Below are positions 42,301 through 49,742 of a stretch of DNA of 64,000 nucleotides, in pieces. The stretch is from CAYILR01 sp964364175 (GTDB lineage Bacteria > Bdellovibrionota > UBA1018), in assembly GCA_964364175.1 (NCBI GenBank), contig CAYILR010000013.1, positions 22,675-86,674 of the forward strand, read 5' to 3'. A program made the position numbers and the translations under genes. Each line of letters opens with the position of its first letter. Positions within the stretch are counted from its first letter, which is position 1. Below the pieces are notes generated by a model. That model was not told the DNA's origin. It ran no database searches and saw only the letters and a list, made by a program, of their open reading frames with translations.

Positions 42301-42917
42301 TTTCCTTTTTTAATACCTTGATCGACCAAGTCGACCAATTGAGGATTTTCGTAAAATGACCAGGAAAGATTGATGACCTTGACCGAGGGGTCATTGATGG
42401 CTTGATCCAGGCTGTTCATGAGGTCTTCTGATTTTGCGCCTCCGAAAGGGTTCAGTTTTACCGGAAAAGCTTTGAGGGGTAAGTAGGGGTTGACTCCGTG
42501 GGATTGTGAGGTCGCGATTCCCGCAACATGAGTCCCGTGAAATACGCCTCCGTCAATTTCTGGAGACCCCTGAGCGAGTTTTTCACCGGCTTTTGGATTT
42601 CCTCTCAATCTCAGGCCGCTGTCTACAATGCCAAGAGAAGTACCGTAAGACAGATTTTTGACTACTGGATCGTCTCTCATGAGGTCCGCGCCGGTCATCG
42701 TGAGTCCCCAGTCTTTTGGAACTAGTTTGAGATCTCCTCGAGGACCTTTAAAATCGCAAACGCTGGCGTTTCCCCTAGGATAAGCGAAGCAGCTGTTATT
42801 TTCTGAAGGTGTAGCGTTATTGACCCATGTATTGATGTCGAGAAAAGGGTCCTCGTCAGGATTTTCGGCCCATGCTGGGTTCACGAGCAAAATAAGGAGT
42901 ATCGGCAATTTTTCCAC
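39312..42917 (-). CDS. Large subtilisin-like serine protease (S8)
   Basis: Exported protease of 1201 residues. The S8 catalytic domain spans about 90-345 with Asp99 (GIVDSGL), His127 (FHGTHVAGIA), an oxyanion Asn in AAGNED, and the catalytic Ser near 290 (GTSMASPHFAAV). Only about 70 residues separate the signal peptide from the catalytic domain, too little and too unlike for a normal I9 propeptide. The following 850 residues are mostly helical, repeat-like and unrecognised. The start must be the GTG at 42917, because a stop codon precedes it directly. The I9-like gene follows it in the operon. Confidence 0.88.
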   Translation of the reverse strand: MEKLPILLILLVNPAWAENPDEDPFLDINTWVNNATPSENNSCFAYPRGNASVCDFKGPRGDLKLVPKDWGLTMTGADLMRDDPVVKNLSYGTSLGIVDSGLRLRGNPKAGEKLAQGSPEIDGGVFHGTHVAGIATSQSHGVNPYLPLKAFPVKLNPFGGAKSEDLMNSLDQAINDPSVKVINLSWSFYENPQLVDLVDQGIKKGKWFVYAAGNEDTVSNIGTTGHDHFLNRSSFFKTGASSYFGSPAAFSNTGPDVTVYAPGSHIDSLDGRHNSNLIAARSSVPMDGTSMASPHFAAVLATLANLQPQLDSETIKYLVQSTAMNTGTHARPFLFLNAYLAFKTLQGANACLKTKTLARTCIDQSRKKQLQSAVLPKKPVPSTCSALKDYYSSLRKAYFLSQGGSLAKNALKELFASEVKPIAEKFMFLGNDHSERKKLLSKKTLPGIYSREANRAMDFSDGKLDFDQVNRKFDSTQHRPYTLEDWLANKPRATDKHPLELLLPTPENFEKFLDFCKSQFYSTDNKAPCLTFVGGAPRRFKEKLLSHLSSLDPPLKNIDMLDSLNFQYDPAFNDAYQQVFNKTVQYCIEKIKCDLRGLENLYKSKFITLEGKQKLSHLMLERLKSGEKIPDYFRPDQFERADIQESYIKLWKIRSDLSQEESKSEIKKHAFELKEALMQSTHEGKNSVLERGIYEKGGETAHAKESKAATLLRYLSLLAEAGQRPPELMNAIEDAVDKYSDINDYFTEAAPLKNALNRIIRSDSAPDLAAYLAKTDRLLQVLRVPGLDLDLLDLLRNENVAEDTKRKLLKAVISMPEGYMMSKLSAILSYGTDIPAVQEVQREVDRSDKKNKLYPLKENQLWSSTRLDHVTPDFQLILEKRRSDPPFWILGSNPKLCVVSPEARQLTHAALREISEGKMEDDQGLRAWNWIDSMEPASIREFGSEVVNALQKMPSRNVVPVRTLQSLVKNIVVHQGENTELVKKMIETLKPFVHDESFLWRTESGKTKDGYEKLAAAGYRPARGAEYLLNYFTLLNASVAGNQILKNDPIWADLQKINANTSLQGIPSTAELFDQRENITPIPPALKDFYLKKFEIHLESITEKHSLQGADLKFDSEMIHYPELIGPIIQHLQTESDDTATYQYLIQKLVNFGHQSPQNAKLLLDQLKDQDFTFKVSLLFDDRKKTFSLKEIIGKYLDYEK

Positions 42918-43035
42918 TCATCGTTTTATCGGGTTTTTCTGAAAAATTTTTGAGATTATTCATTAACATTCGAATTCCTTATGTAGCATCTATTTAGCTA
43001 TTTATATGTACAAGTATATGTGATATTATATAGTC

Positions 43036-43269
43036 ATGAAGAAGGCTAACATTGCGGACCTGCGAAGTCATCTGAGTGAATTAATTTCAGAAGTTGAGAA
43101 CGGTGAAGAAATCCAGATTCAAAAAAGGAATGTTCCTGTTGCCAGAATTATTCCCATGAAGGCTGTGAAAAAGAACGCAACTCAATTGGGCATTGGAAAA
43201 GGGACTGTAAAAATTAAGACTGATTTGACTCGCCCGGCGATGGATGACGATTGGGAAATGTTAAAATGA
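43036..43269 (+). CDS. Type II antitoxin, Phd/YefM family
   Basis: Antitoxin of 77 residues that should bind and neutralise the PIN toxin encoded next and repress their operon. The N-terminal DNA-binding part shows the family pattern ANIADLRSHLSELISEVENG and EIQIQKRNVPVARIIP. The C-terminal 30 residues, rich in Lys, Thr and Asp, would wrap the toxin. Its TGA overlaps the toxin ATG (ATGA). Upstream, a direct repeat tatatgt (43003-43009 and 43015-43021) and a TATTAT box close to the ATG suggest an operator and a near-leaderless transcript. Confidence 0.88.
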   Translation: MKKANIADLRSHLSELISEVENGEEIQIQKRNVPVARIIPMKAVKKNATQLGIGKGTVKIKTDLTRPAMDDDWEMLK

Positions 43270-43658
43270 AATTTTTACTGGATACCTGTTCTTTGATTTG
43301 GGCAATTGCAGAGCCAGATGAGTTATCCAAAGCTGCGAAGTTAGCTTTACAAGACAAGTCGAGTGAAATTCTTGTTTCCCCCATGAGTTGTGCAGAGATA
43401 GCATGTCTGGTGGATCGAAAAAAAATCACTTTAAACCAGCATTGGAAAATCTGGTTTAGGAAGTATGTGGAGCAAAATCAATGGGAGCTCATTCCAGTTG
43501 ATTTACCCATTATTGAGGAAGCCTATTGTTTGCCCGGAGAGTTTCATAAAGATCCGGTAGATCGAATTTTGGTGTCAACATCAAGGCTTCATCAGGCTGT
43601 CTTGTTGACAGCTGATCGAAAAATTCTCGATTACCCTCATGTTGATTCAAAGTGGTGA
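43266..43658 (+). CDS. PIN-domain toxin, VapC family
   Basis: Ribonuclease toxin of 130 residues. The PIN active-site acids are visible: Asp in FLLDTCSLIWAI at residue 6, Glu in SCAEIACL near 45, Asp in DPVDRILVST near 99, and Asp in LTADRKIL near 117. VapC enzymes cut specific tRNAs or rRNA to stop growth when the antitoxin is lost. The start is the ATG at 43266, coupled to the antitoxin; earlier in-frame codons lie inside the antitoxin gene. It converges with the TIGR02147 gene 18 bases on. Confidence 0.9.
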   Translation: MKFLLDTCSLIWAIAEPDELSKAAKLALQDKSSEILVSPMSCAEIACLVDRKKITLNQHWKIWFRKYVEQNQWELIPVDLPIIEEAYCLPGEFHKDPVDRILVSTSRLHQAVLLTADRKILDYPHVDSKW

Positions 43659-43675
43659 CTAGTGTTTAACTCCAC

Positions 43676-44506
43676 CTATCCTTCTTCGGTCTTAGCCAGC
43701 GGGTAGCAGTGCAATCCGACGCGATAGACTCGGTCGGCTTGGTCCTGATTGGCATATTCAGTGCGGAGTTGGTTGACCCATTCCGAGAGCTTTGCTTTCA
43801 GCTCTGGAATCTGAGAGCTCGGCAAAGCGATCGTCAGTCCATAAAATCCACGCTCGGCCAGTGGAAGATTGAGTGATTCTTCGGCCATTTTGAGGGTTTC
43901 GCGGTGATTGAGTTGGATGACAGAGTCTCGAATCCCCTCGGTTGTGGTGAGGTAGATGGGTTTTTGGACGTAGCGTTTGGAGGAATCTTCTCGGATGAGT
44001 AAGTTCCGTTGAGCAAGGAATTCAAGTGATTCTTTGGCTTGTTGCACGGAGATTTTGCCCTGGAGCGCTTTTGCGATTCCTTTGGGGCTGAGGTCTGCAT
44101 TCTTGCAACTCGCGAGTTCCCAGATTGCGGCAATGTACCAGTGGGTAAAAATGGAATTGTCGACGACAGGGGACATGGATTGCTTGCGGGCTTTCAGCAA
44201 TGTTTCCATTTGACGATAGAACTGGGTTTTCTCCGACGGCTGAGTGGAGTTTTGATATTCAGTCATGATGTGAAAATAACGGCTCTCCTGCGGATTCAGT
44301 GCGAGAGCCTTAGCGAACCGTCCGGTCATTTTGGGACCCAGATTGCGCTGGCGGCGCAAAACCCTGAGCAAGTAATTGTCGGTGTTGATCTTCGCTTTGA
44401 GGCAGAACTGGCGGACGGTGAATCCTTTTTTGGAGGAGCGCTTCCATTCCAGGTAGTCTCGCAAGTACTCGCGGTAGTCGGTGTAATCAAATACGGAGAT
44501 AGTCAT
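43676..44506 (-). CDS. TIGR02147 family protein (DUF4423)
   Basis: Protein of 276 residues with the family opening VFDYTDYREYLRDYLEWK and an HTH-like segment (TVRQFCLKAKINTDNYLLRVLRRQRNL, in part LKAKINTDNYLLRVL). The C-terminal half has winged-helix-like and DUF4423 regions. This family is abundant in Bdellovibrio and Fibrobacter genomes and usually lies beside genes for large exported proteins, as here, where it follows the gene at 44518-46164 by 11 bases. It is taken to be a regulator, but its role has not been established to my knowledge. Confidence 0.85.
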   Translation of the reverse strand: MTISVFDYTDYREYLRDYLEWKRSSKKGFTVRQFCLKAKINTDNYLLRVLRRQRNLGPKMTGRFAKALALNPQESRYFHIMTEYQNSTQPSEKTQFYRQMETLLKARKQSMSPVVDNSIFTHWYIAAIWELASCKNADLSPKGIAKALQGKISVQQAKESLEFLAQRNLLIREDSSKRYVQKPIYLTTTEGIRDSVIQLNHRETLKMAEESLNLPLAERGFYGLTIALPSSQIPELKAKLSEWVNQLRTEYANQDQADRVYRVGLHCYPLAKTEEG

Positions 44507-44517
44507 AGGGGCTGTCC

Positions 44518-46164
44518 TTATTTGAGGCCGACGTAGAGGTAGAGGCCGTTCCTGCTGTAGCCAAAGCTTTGTTTGACAGACGAAGGACTCAATCCAAACT
44601 CGGAAGCAGGATAGCTTCCCGTCAAATATTCCTGGATCGATCTTCTCGTATGAGCCCTGAAATGAACCACGTTGTCCGAAAAGTAACGCAAAGATTCGTT
44701 GTTAAATGGATTCCTGGTCATTTCCTTAATAGCGAGTGCATCGGGCCGATCTGCCCAAAGGATTCGTGAACCAATGAAATCGGTTTGGTAGAAAAGAAAA
44801 TCCATTTTCTGAATAGCTCCCTGTCTGTAAGAGACGCGGATGTCCGATCGGTTTGCCGCAACCAGCTGTTGCATTGCAAACGCCAAGATGTCATCTGAGA
44901 TTCGAACGCCATAACTTTCCTGGTCTGGACTCATTTCCAGGTTTTCTTGGTTGGATAGGTTTTGTCGAGCGACGCGCTCCCACTTCTTGTAGACGGATGC
45001 AACTCCGGGAATGTTCCCTACAGGAATGATTCCCGGTTTCATGGGGTTGAACGAAATGAGAGGAAGCGAGAATCCACTCGGACCTACGGCGCTGCAATAG
45101 GATCGAAGTTTTAGAGTGGGACGAAGTGGGTGTGTCCGTCTCTCGTTTTCGCTGTTGCGATAGACATGGGAGCTGCGTTCAGTGGTCACTTCAATTTCCA
45201 GCGGAAGTGTGGATTGAGTCAAATAGCTCCAAAATTTTGGAAAAATTTCTGAATAGGTGACGAACCCGCGAGGGAGCGCATCGATGAAAGTGCGGCCTTC
45301 AGGGGTTTTTGAGAAGCAGTAGTTACGATAAAATCTGAAAAATTGATGATCTTGATCGATTTTTGAGACAAATGACCGGGGTGCGATCGGAAAAGATCTG
45401 AGATTGCCGAAGAAATCGATGGGAGTGCTTTCCGTAAAATCGTCGCAGATATGCTGGATGTGGATCGCTTGGAGATAAGTCTTCAGGACGGATTCGGACA
45501 TCGCGGAAATGTCCTTTTCGAGGTCTTCGCGTACCTTCATGTAGGAGAAAGTCACCCGATTGAAGTCTGCGAGGAGCGTGGCAAGTCGGGATTTAATCTG
45601 GTTTTTGTTTCCGATCTGCAAAGCCAAATCAGAAATCAGATCAGCGATTTCCAGGGTCAGCTCTTCATCATGGTGAGTGATGAGAATATGAGTCAGTTCA
45701 TGCAAAATGGCTCGAACTTGAGAAGGAGACTGATCTTGAGTTTGCAGGGGGAGTGCGTCGTAATCTTGATAGAGGAATATCCTCGCTTTTTGTGGGTAGG
45801 CGGTTTCTTTCCAAGAAGAGTCATCTTCATAAATAAAGCTCGAATATTTATAAGGATGCTTTGCCTTGACTTGGTAAATTTTGAAATCAGGGCTCAAAAC
45901 TCCGAGCTGAGTCCTGTTTTCGCTATTCGGGAACAAATCAATCGCCTGAATCAGGTGAAAAGTAAGAGTCGGGAAGTCTGCCGCTAGTGGAGCGAGGAGA
46001 GCTTGGATTTTCTCGCGGTTGGGGATTTCCCGAAGTTCTACGTATTGAACGTCCTTGCTGGGATAACCGTCACTGGTGACGGCTCCGCCGCCTTCGGCGT
46101 GGAGGCTGCTGTTGATCGAAAAAGAGAGCACGATAGTAAGAAGACTGAGGGTTCGTATTTTCAT
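44518..46164 (-). CDS. Exported protein with HExxH motif, TIGR02147-associated
   Basis: Protein of 548 residues with a signal peptide (cleavage near LHA/EGGG). A putative zinc-peptidase motif, HELTH, is at residues 155-159 in ILHELTHILITHHDEE, with a Glu-rich helix just after it that could supply a third ligand. The rest is unrecognised, with no membrane segments. Family assignment to a known metallopeptidase clan is not possible by eye. Its TIGR02147 partner follows in the same operon. A GAGGA-type site is not evident before the ATG. Confidence 0.68.
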   Translation of the reverse strand: MKIRTLSLLTIVLSFSINSSLHAEGGGAVTSDGYPSKDVQYVELREIPNREKIQALLAPLAADFPTLTFHLIQAIDLFPNSENRTQLGVLSPDFKIYQVKAKHPYKYSSFIYEDDSSWKETAYPQKARIFLYQDYDALPLQTQDQSPSQVRAILHELTHILITHHDEELTLEIADLISDLALQIGNKNQIKSRLATLLADFNRVTFSYMKVREDLEKDISAMSESVLKTYLQAIHIQHICDDFTESTPIDFFGNLRSFPIAPRSFVSKIDQDHQFFRFYRNYCFSKTPEGRTFIDALPRGFVTYSEIFPKFWSYLTQSTLPLEIEVTTERSSHVYRNSENERRTHPLRPTLKLRSYCSAVGPSGFSLPLISFNPMKPGIIPVGNIPGVASVYKKWERVARQNLSNQENLEMSPDQESYGVRISDDILAFAMQQLVAANRSDIRVSYRQGAIQKMDFLFYQTDFIGSRILWADRPDALAIKEMTRNPFNNESLRYFSDNVVHFRAHTRRSIQEYLTGSYPASEFGLSPSSVKQSFGYSRNGLYLYVGLK

Positions 46165-46282
46165 GAACCGGTATTTATTAAACTAACAAAGGATAGTCAA
46201 AACAAATATGGACTTGAAATAAAAAAGTCTGGACAAAGTCCTGGACTCCGATGAGGCAGGGATGAGTCGGACGATGTTGTAC

Positions 46283-46699
46283 CTAGCTCTTAGTCCAGCC
46301 GCTGATGCCTTCTTTGAAGTGGCGGATGTTCTTGTATCCCTGTTTGCAGGCCTCTTCGGCGGCTTTTTTCCAGGCAGAGCATTGCGGGCCGCCACAGTAA
46401 GAGACGATCAGTTTGTTCTTGTCGGCGGGGAGGAGCTTGGCGAAGTCGTTTTTGTGGCTGCCGTAGTGGATGGCGCCCGGGACGTGGGCTTTTTTGTAAC
46501 TGGAGTCACTGTTGACGTCGACGATGAATGCGGATTTTGACTCGGCTGCTTTTTGGAGATCAGCCTTGTTGATGAGAGGATAGGTTTCTTCGTTGGCGCA
46601 GGGATCTTCGGCTGCGTGAGTCCAGGTGGCTGAGGTTAGTGCTTTCGCTAGAATGATTCCCGCAATGAAAAAAGCTGAATAGGTTTTCTTTGAGTCCAT
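46283..46699 (-). CDS. Periplasmic rhodanese-domain protein
   Basis: Sulfurtransferase-fold protein of 138 residues with a signal peptide (cleavage near THA/AED). The rhodanese domain has INKADLQKAAES, FIVDVNSDSSYKKAHVPGAIHY, and the active-site loop YCGGPQCSAWKKA carrying the candidate catalytic Cys residues. The loop has two cysteines, which is common in exported single-domain members that may act in thiol redox rather than cyanide detoxification. The start at 46699 has GGAGG eight bases upstream; a longer frame starting at 46714 overlaps that site. Confidence 0.85.
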   Translation of the reverse strand: MDSKKTYSAFFIAGIILAKALTSATWTHAAEDPCANEETYPLINKADLQKAAESKSAFIVDVNSDSSYKKAHVPGAIHYGSHKNDFAKLLPADKNKLIVSYCGGPQCSAWKKAAEEACKQGYKNIRHFKEGISGWTKS

Positions 46700-46785
46700 G
46701 AGCTCATCCTCCATAGGGGCTAGAGTAGATCCACTGGGTTCCTAGTCAAGTGACTTTATTGAATGTTTAATGACGGGGAATTCAA

Positions 46786-47343
46786 CTAAGTCGCCATGAC
46801 TAGAATGCCTCTGACTCGGTTGGTTGGTTCTTGTTTTCTGTTCAATAGCCCAACCGACTCAAAAAGATTCAGCACCAGATAATTGCTGACCGCTCGAAAC
46901 TCCCGACCCCAGTTCACCACACGCGTGTAGGCGAGAGCGTCCCAGAAACGCTTCTTCAGACCGTTGCCCTTGACCGCACGGGTGATTCTCAGAGCAATGG
47001 AGCCCGCAAAGTGTCTGAGGAAGGCTTGAAAGGCTTTTCGGCTGGGAGCCTTGATCAAAAGATGCAGGTGATTGCCAACATTGGCGAATTTGTACACGCG
47101 GATTCCGTAACGCCTCGAAAGCCGAGTGAGTAGGTGACGAATATAGAGCTGCGATGCGGGTTTGAGCATGGACCACGGCCCCTGGGCTTGAGTCGCTCGC
47201 ATGACAAGATGAACCGAACGTTTGGGGTCGAGTGGACGCAGAGTCTTTCTCTTTTTTGGGCGTGTCGAGCCTCCGTGTTCGAGTTCGGGCACGGGAAATA
47301 ATTCGAGTTGCTTGGGTTTGGATGAGGATTTCTTGATCGACAT
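46786..47343 (-). CDS. RAYT/Y1-type transposase, IS200-like
   Basis: Single-domain HUH endonuclease of 185 residues. The metal-binding histidine pair is in NVGNHLHLLIKAP (His92, His94) and the candidate nucleophile is Tyr155 in VSNYLVLN. RAYT proteins act on REP palindromes rather than on a full insertion sequence. A lysine-rich N-terminus of about 40 residues precedes the domain. The gene is alone, with weak upstream signals. A striking element with perfect 60-bp inverted arms lies 210 bases beyond its start codon and is a candidate substrate. Confidence 0.85.
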   Translation of the reverse strand: MSIKKSSSKPKQLELFPVPELEHGGSTRPKKRKTLRPLDPKRSVHLVMRATQAQGPWSMLKPASQLYIRHLLTRLSRRYGIRVYKFANVGNHLHLLIKAPSRKAFQAFLRHFAGSIALRITRAVKGNGLKKRFWDALAYTRVVNWGREFRAVSNYLVLNLFESVGLLNRKQEPTNRVRGILVMAT

Positions 47344-47552
47344 TTTTTGTACCTGTTATTTTTGAAAGTTAAATTAACGGTATGCTTAAAATTATGCAGG
47401 GGCAATGGTATTTTATTAAAAATAAATGAATTAATTCATGTGTGAATCGAAATATTTCAACGTGTTGAAGTCAAGATGAGGGAGCTGCACTCTCGCAGCC
47501 TCAAAAAATCTCAAAAAAATCAGAGAAAAAAATCTCGGGATAAGTTATCAAT

Positions 47553-47738
47553 AGGATGTGTCGTCAGTTAAACTCCGTAATGAGGGTACTGAGACAAGTC
47601 CATAGTGAGGCGCGCGTAGGGGTGAGCGAAGGAGCCATCCTCGAAGTAGGCTGGCGTACTGAGCGAAATCCCCGAGCACGCCTCACTATGGACTTGTCTC
47701 AGTACCCTCATTACGGAGTTTAACTGACGACACATCCT
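47553..47738. repeat. Element with perfect 60-bp inverted arms (MITE- or REP-like)
   Basis: The arm 47553-47612 (begins aggatgtgtcgtcagttaaa) is matched base for base by the complement of 47679-47738. The 66-base centre holds partial inverted repeats, including gcgaaatccccgag at about 47663-47676. It fills most of the 414-base gap between the RAYT gene and the thiolase gene and ends seven bases before the thiolase ribosome site. I found no clear target-site duplication. The rest of the gap (47344-47552) is AT-rich and shows no gene. Confidence 0.9.
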
Positions 47739-47757
47739 AACCAAAGGTGGAAAAATT

Positions 47758-48996
47758 ATGAGCCAAATTGCATACATCATTGACGCTGTCAGAACTCCTC
47801 GTGGTCGTGGTCGCTTGGGGAAGGGTGCCCTGGGGCAAATTCATCCGCAGGAGCTGCTGGCGCAGACCCTTCAGCAACTCATTCAGCGCACGGGTGCAAA
47901 TCCGGGTGATGTGGATGATGTAATCGTCGGATGCGTGGCTCAGGTCAATGAACAGGGAGCGAATATTTCCAAAAATTCCGTCATGTCTGCCGGATGGCCA
48001 GATCATGTGACGGCTGTGACGCTCAATCGTTTTTGTGGATCGGGACTTCAGGCAATTCAGTTTGCTGCGATGGGTGTGATGTCGGGCGCTCAGGACCTGG
48101 TGGTTGCAGGCGGCGTTGAGAATATGTCCAAACACGGCCTCGGTTGCGACGGCGGTGGAATCGATGGCAACAATCTCAAGCTCAGAGAGAAAATCTTCCA
48201 AGTTCCTCAGGGAATCAGCGCGGACTTGATCGCGACTCTCGATAAATATTCTCGAACTGACGTCGATCAGTACGCACTCCGATCTCATCAACGTGCAGCG
48301 CAGGCACAGGCCGAAGGTCGATTTAATAAGAGCTTGTTCTCCGTCGTCGATCCTGCGACCGGAAAAGTGGTTCTTGAAAAAGACGAGTGCGTTCGTCCGG
48401 AGACTACTCTTGAAGGTCTGGCTGGGTTGAAAGCTTCGTTCGTCGAAATGGGCGCGCACGCTGCGGGTCCGAATGGCGAAACGCTGGATCAAATTGCTCT
48501 CAAAAAATATCCGCAGGCGGGAACCATTCAACACATTCACACCGCCGGAAACTCCAGTGCGATTTCGGATGGAGCAGGCGTGGCGATGCTGGCATCTGAA
48601 TCTTATGCAAAATCCCACGGCCTGAAACCTCGCGGCCGAATCCGTGCCGTGGCGACCATGGGCGCTGAACCGGTCATCATGCTGACGGGTCCTGCTCCCG
48701 CATGCCGAAAAGCCCTGAAAAAGGCTGGCATGAATGTGGGAAACATCGATCTTTGGGAAATTAATGAAGCCTTTGCCGTGGTTCCATTGCAAGTGATGCG
48801 GGAATTGGGTCTGGACGCAGCAAAAGTCAATGTGAACGGGGGGGCGATTGCCATGGGGCATCCATTGGGAGCCTCCGGCGCGATCCTTTTTGGCACGGCT
48901 TTGGATGAACTCGAACGTCGCAATCTCTCTACCGCAATGATCACGCTTTGTATTGGTGGCGGGCAAGCTGTCGCGACGGTGATTGAGCGAATTTAG
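47758..48996 (+). CDS. Acetyl-CoA acetyltransferase (thiolase II)
   Basis: Thiolase of 412 residues that joins or splits acetyl-CoA units, in fatty-acid or butanoate-type metabolism. The nucleophilic Cys is near residue 94 in LNRFCGSGLQAI. The NEAFAVVP segment (near 340), the catalytic His in GGAIAMGHPLGASGA, and the second Cys in CIGGGQA are all present. It begins at the ATG with AAGGTGG eight bases upstream, immediately after the large palindrome. The nucleosidase gene follows after 9 bases, suggesting co-transcription. The precise pathway (degradative or biosynthetic) is not set by context. Confidence 0.95.
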   Translation: MSQIAYIIDAVRTPRGRGRLGKGALGQIHPQELLAQTLQQLIQRTGANPGDVDDVIVGCVAQVNEQGANISKNSVMSAGWPDHVTAVTLNRFCGSGLQAIQFAAMGVMSGAQDLVVAGGVENMSKHGLGCDGGGIDGNNLKLREKIFQVPQGISADLIATLDKYSRTDVDQYALRSHQRAAQAQAEGRFNKSLFSVVDPATGKVVLEKDECVRPETTLEGLAGLKASFVEMGAHAAGPNGETLDQIALKKYPQAGTIQHIHTAGNSSAISDGAGVAMLASESYAKSHGLKPRGRIRAVATMGAEPVIMLTGPAPACRKALKKAGMNVGNIDLWEINEAFAVVPLQVMRELGLDAAKVNVNGGAIAMGHPLGASGAILFGTALDELERRNLSTAMITLCIGGGQAVATVIERI

Positions 48997-49005
48997 CTAG
49001 AAATT

Positions 49006-49719
49006 ATGAAAAAACGAATCGGGCTGATCATTGCCATGCAGGCAGAGGCTCAAGGGATTATCGAGGAAATGGAGTTTTCGCCCATTCCGTCCCCGGATCC
49101 GAGTTTGCCAGCGCAGTTCTATCAGACGCGTTTGAACTCGGGGATTGAAGTGGTTCTGGCCGTCAATGGTGTGGACACTCACCACGGGGTAGACTTGATT
49201 GGTTGCGAAGCTGCGACGCTGACTGCCTACTTGATGCTCCATCATTTCAAGCCCGACTTGGTTCTCAACGCGGGGACCGCGGGCGGATTCGAGAGGCGAG
49301 GCGCCAAGATCGGCGAAGTGATGCTGGTTCAAGAACATGTATTTTTCCATGATCGTCGTGTGCCGATCCCCGGATTTATGGAACAGGGTGAGGGACGTTT
49401 TGGAGTTTGGGAAGCCAAACACCTGGCTCGTGAACTGGGTGTTAGAACTGGCGTGGTTTCCACGGGGAGTTCTTTGGAGTTGAGTCCGCGAGATGCTGAA
49501 AAACTCGAAGAGCAAAAGGCTGACCTCAAGGAAATGGAGGCCGCCGCCATTGCTTGGGTTTGCCAACTCAAAAAGACCCCATTTCTGGCTCTGAAATCAG
49601 TAACGGACTTTGTGGATCACCCCGAGCCTGCTCAAGATCAGTTTTTGAAGAATCTGTCCCTGGCTTCGGCGAATCTAACTGGAATTTTAGCTAATCTTTT
49701 AAACAATATTAGTTTATAA
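49006..49719 (+). CDS. MTA/SAH nucleosidase-like phosphorylase-superfamily protein
   Basis: Purine-nucleoside-phosphorylase-fold enzyme of 237 residues. The N-terminus IGLIIAMQAEAQGIIEEM, the NAGTAGGF loop, the ribose-binding EMEAAAIAWVC and the catalytic Asp in ALKSVTDFV match 5'-methylthioadenosine/S-adenosylhomocysteine nucleosidases. Such enzymes hydrolyse MTA and SAH to adenine and a thioribose, recycling methionine and controlling autoinducer-2. A futalosine or other nucleoside substrate is also possible. It follows the thiolase by 9 bases. Confidence 0.85.
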   Translation: MKKRIGLIIAMQAEAQGIIEEMEFSPIPSPDPSLPAQFYQTRLNSGIEVVLAVNGVDTHHGVDLIGCEAATLTAYLMLHHFKPDLVLNAGTAGGFERRGAKIGEVMLVQEHVFFHDRRVPIPGFMEQGEGRFGVWEAKHLARELGVRTGVVSTGSSLELSPRDAEKLEEQKADLKEMEAAAIAWVCQLKKTPFLALKSVTDFVDHPEPAQDQFLKNLSLASANLTGILANLLNNISL

Positions 49720-49742
49720 ACATTAAAAGTGGACTAAAACGC

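Noticed and set aside
47344..47552. Possible promoter or small gene between the RAYT gene and the 60-bp palindrome
   Set aside because: The stretch is AT-rich with only short frames and no convincing ribosome site.
47737..48966. A 409-residue open frame on the minus strand, antisense to the thiolase
   Set aside because: It lies fully inside a clear thiolase with all catalytic motifs, its product is His/Arg/Ser-rich low-information sequence, and no start signal is visible.
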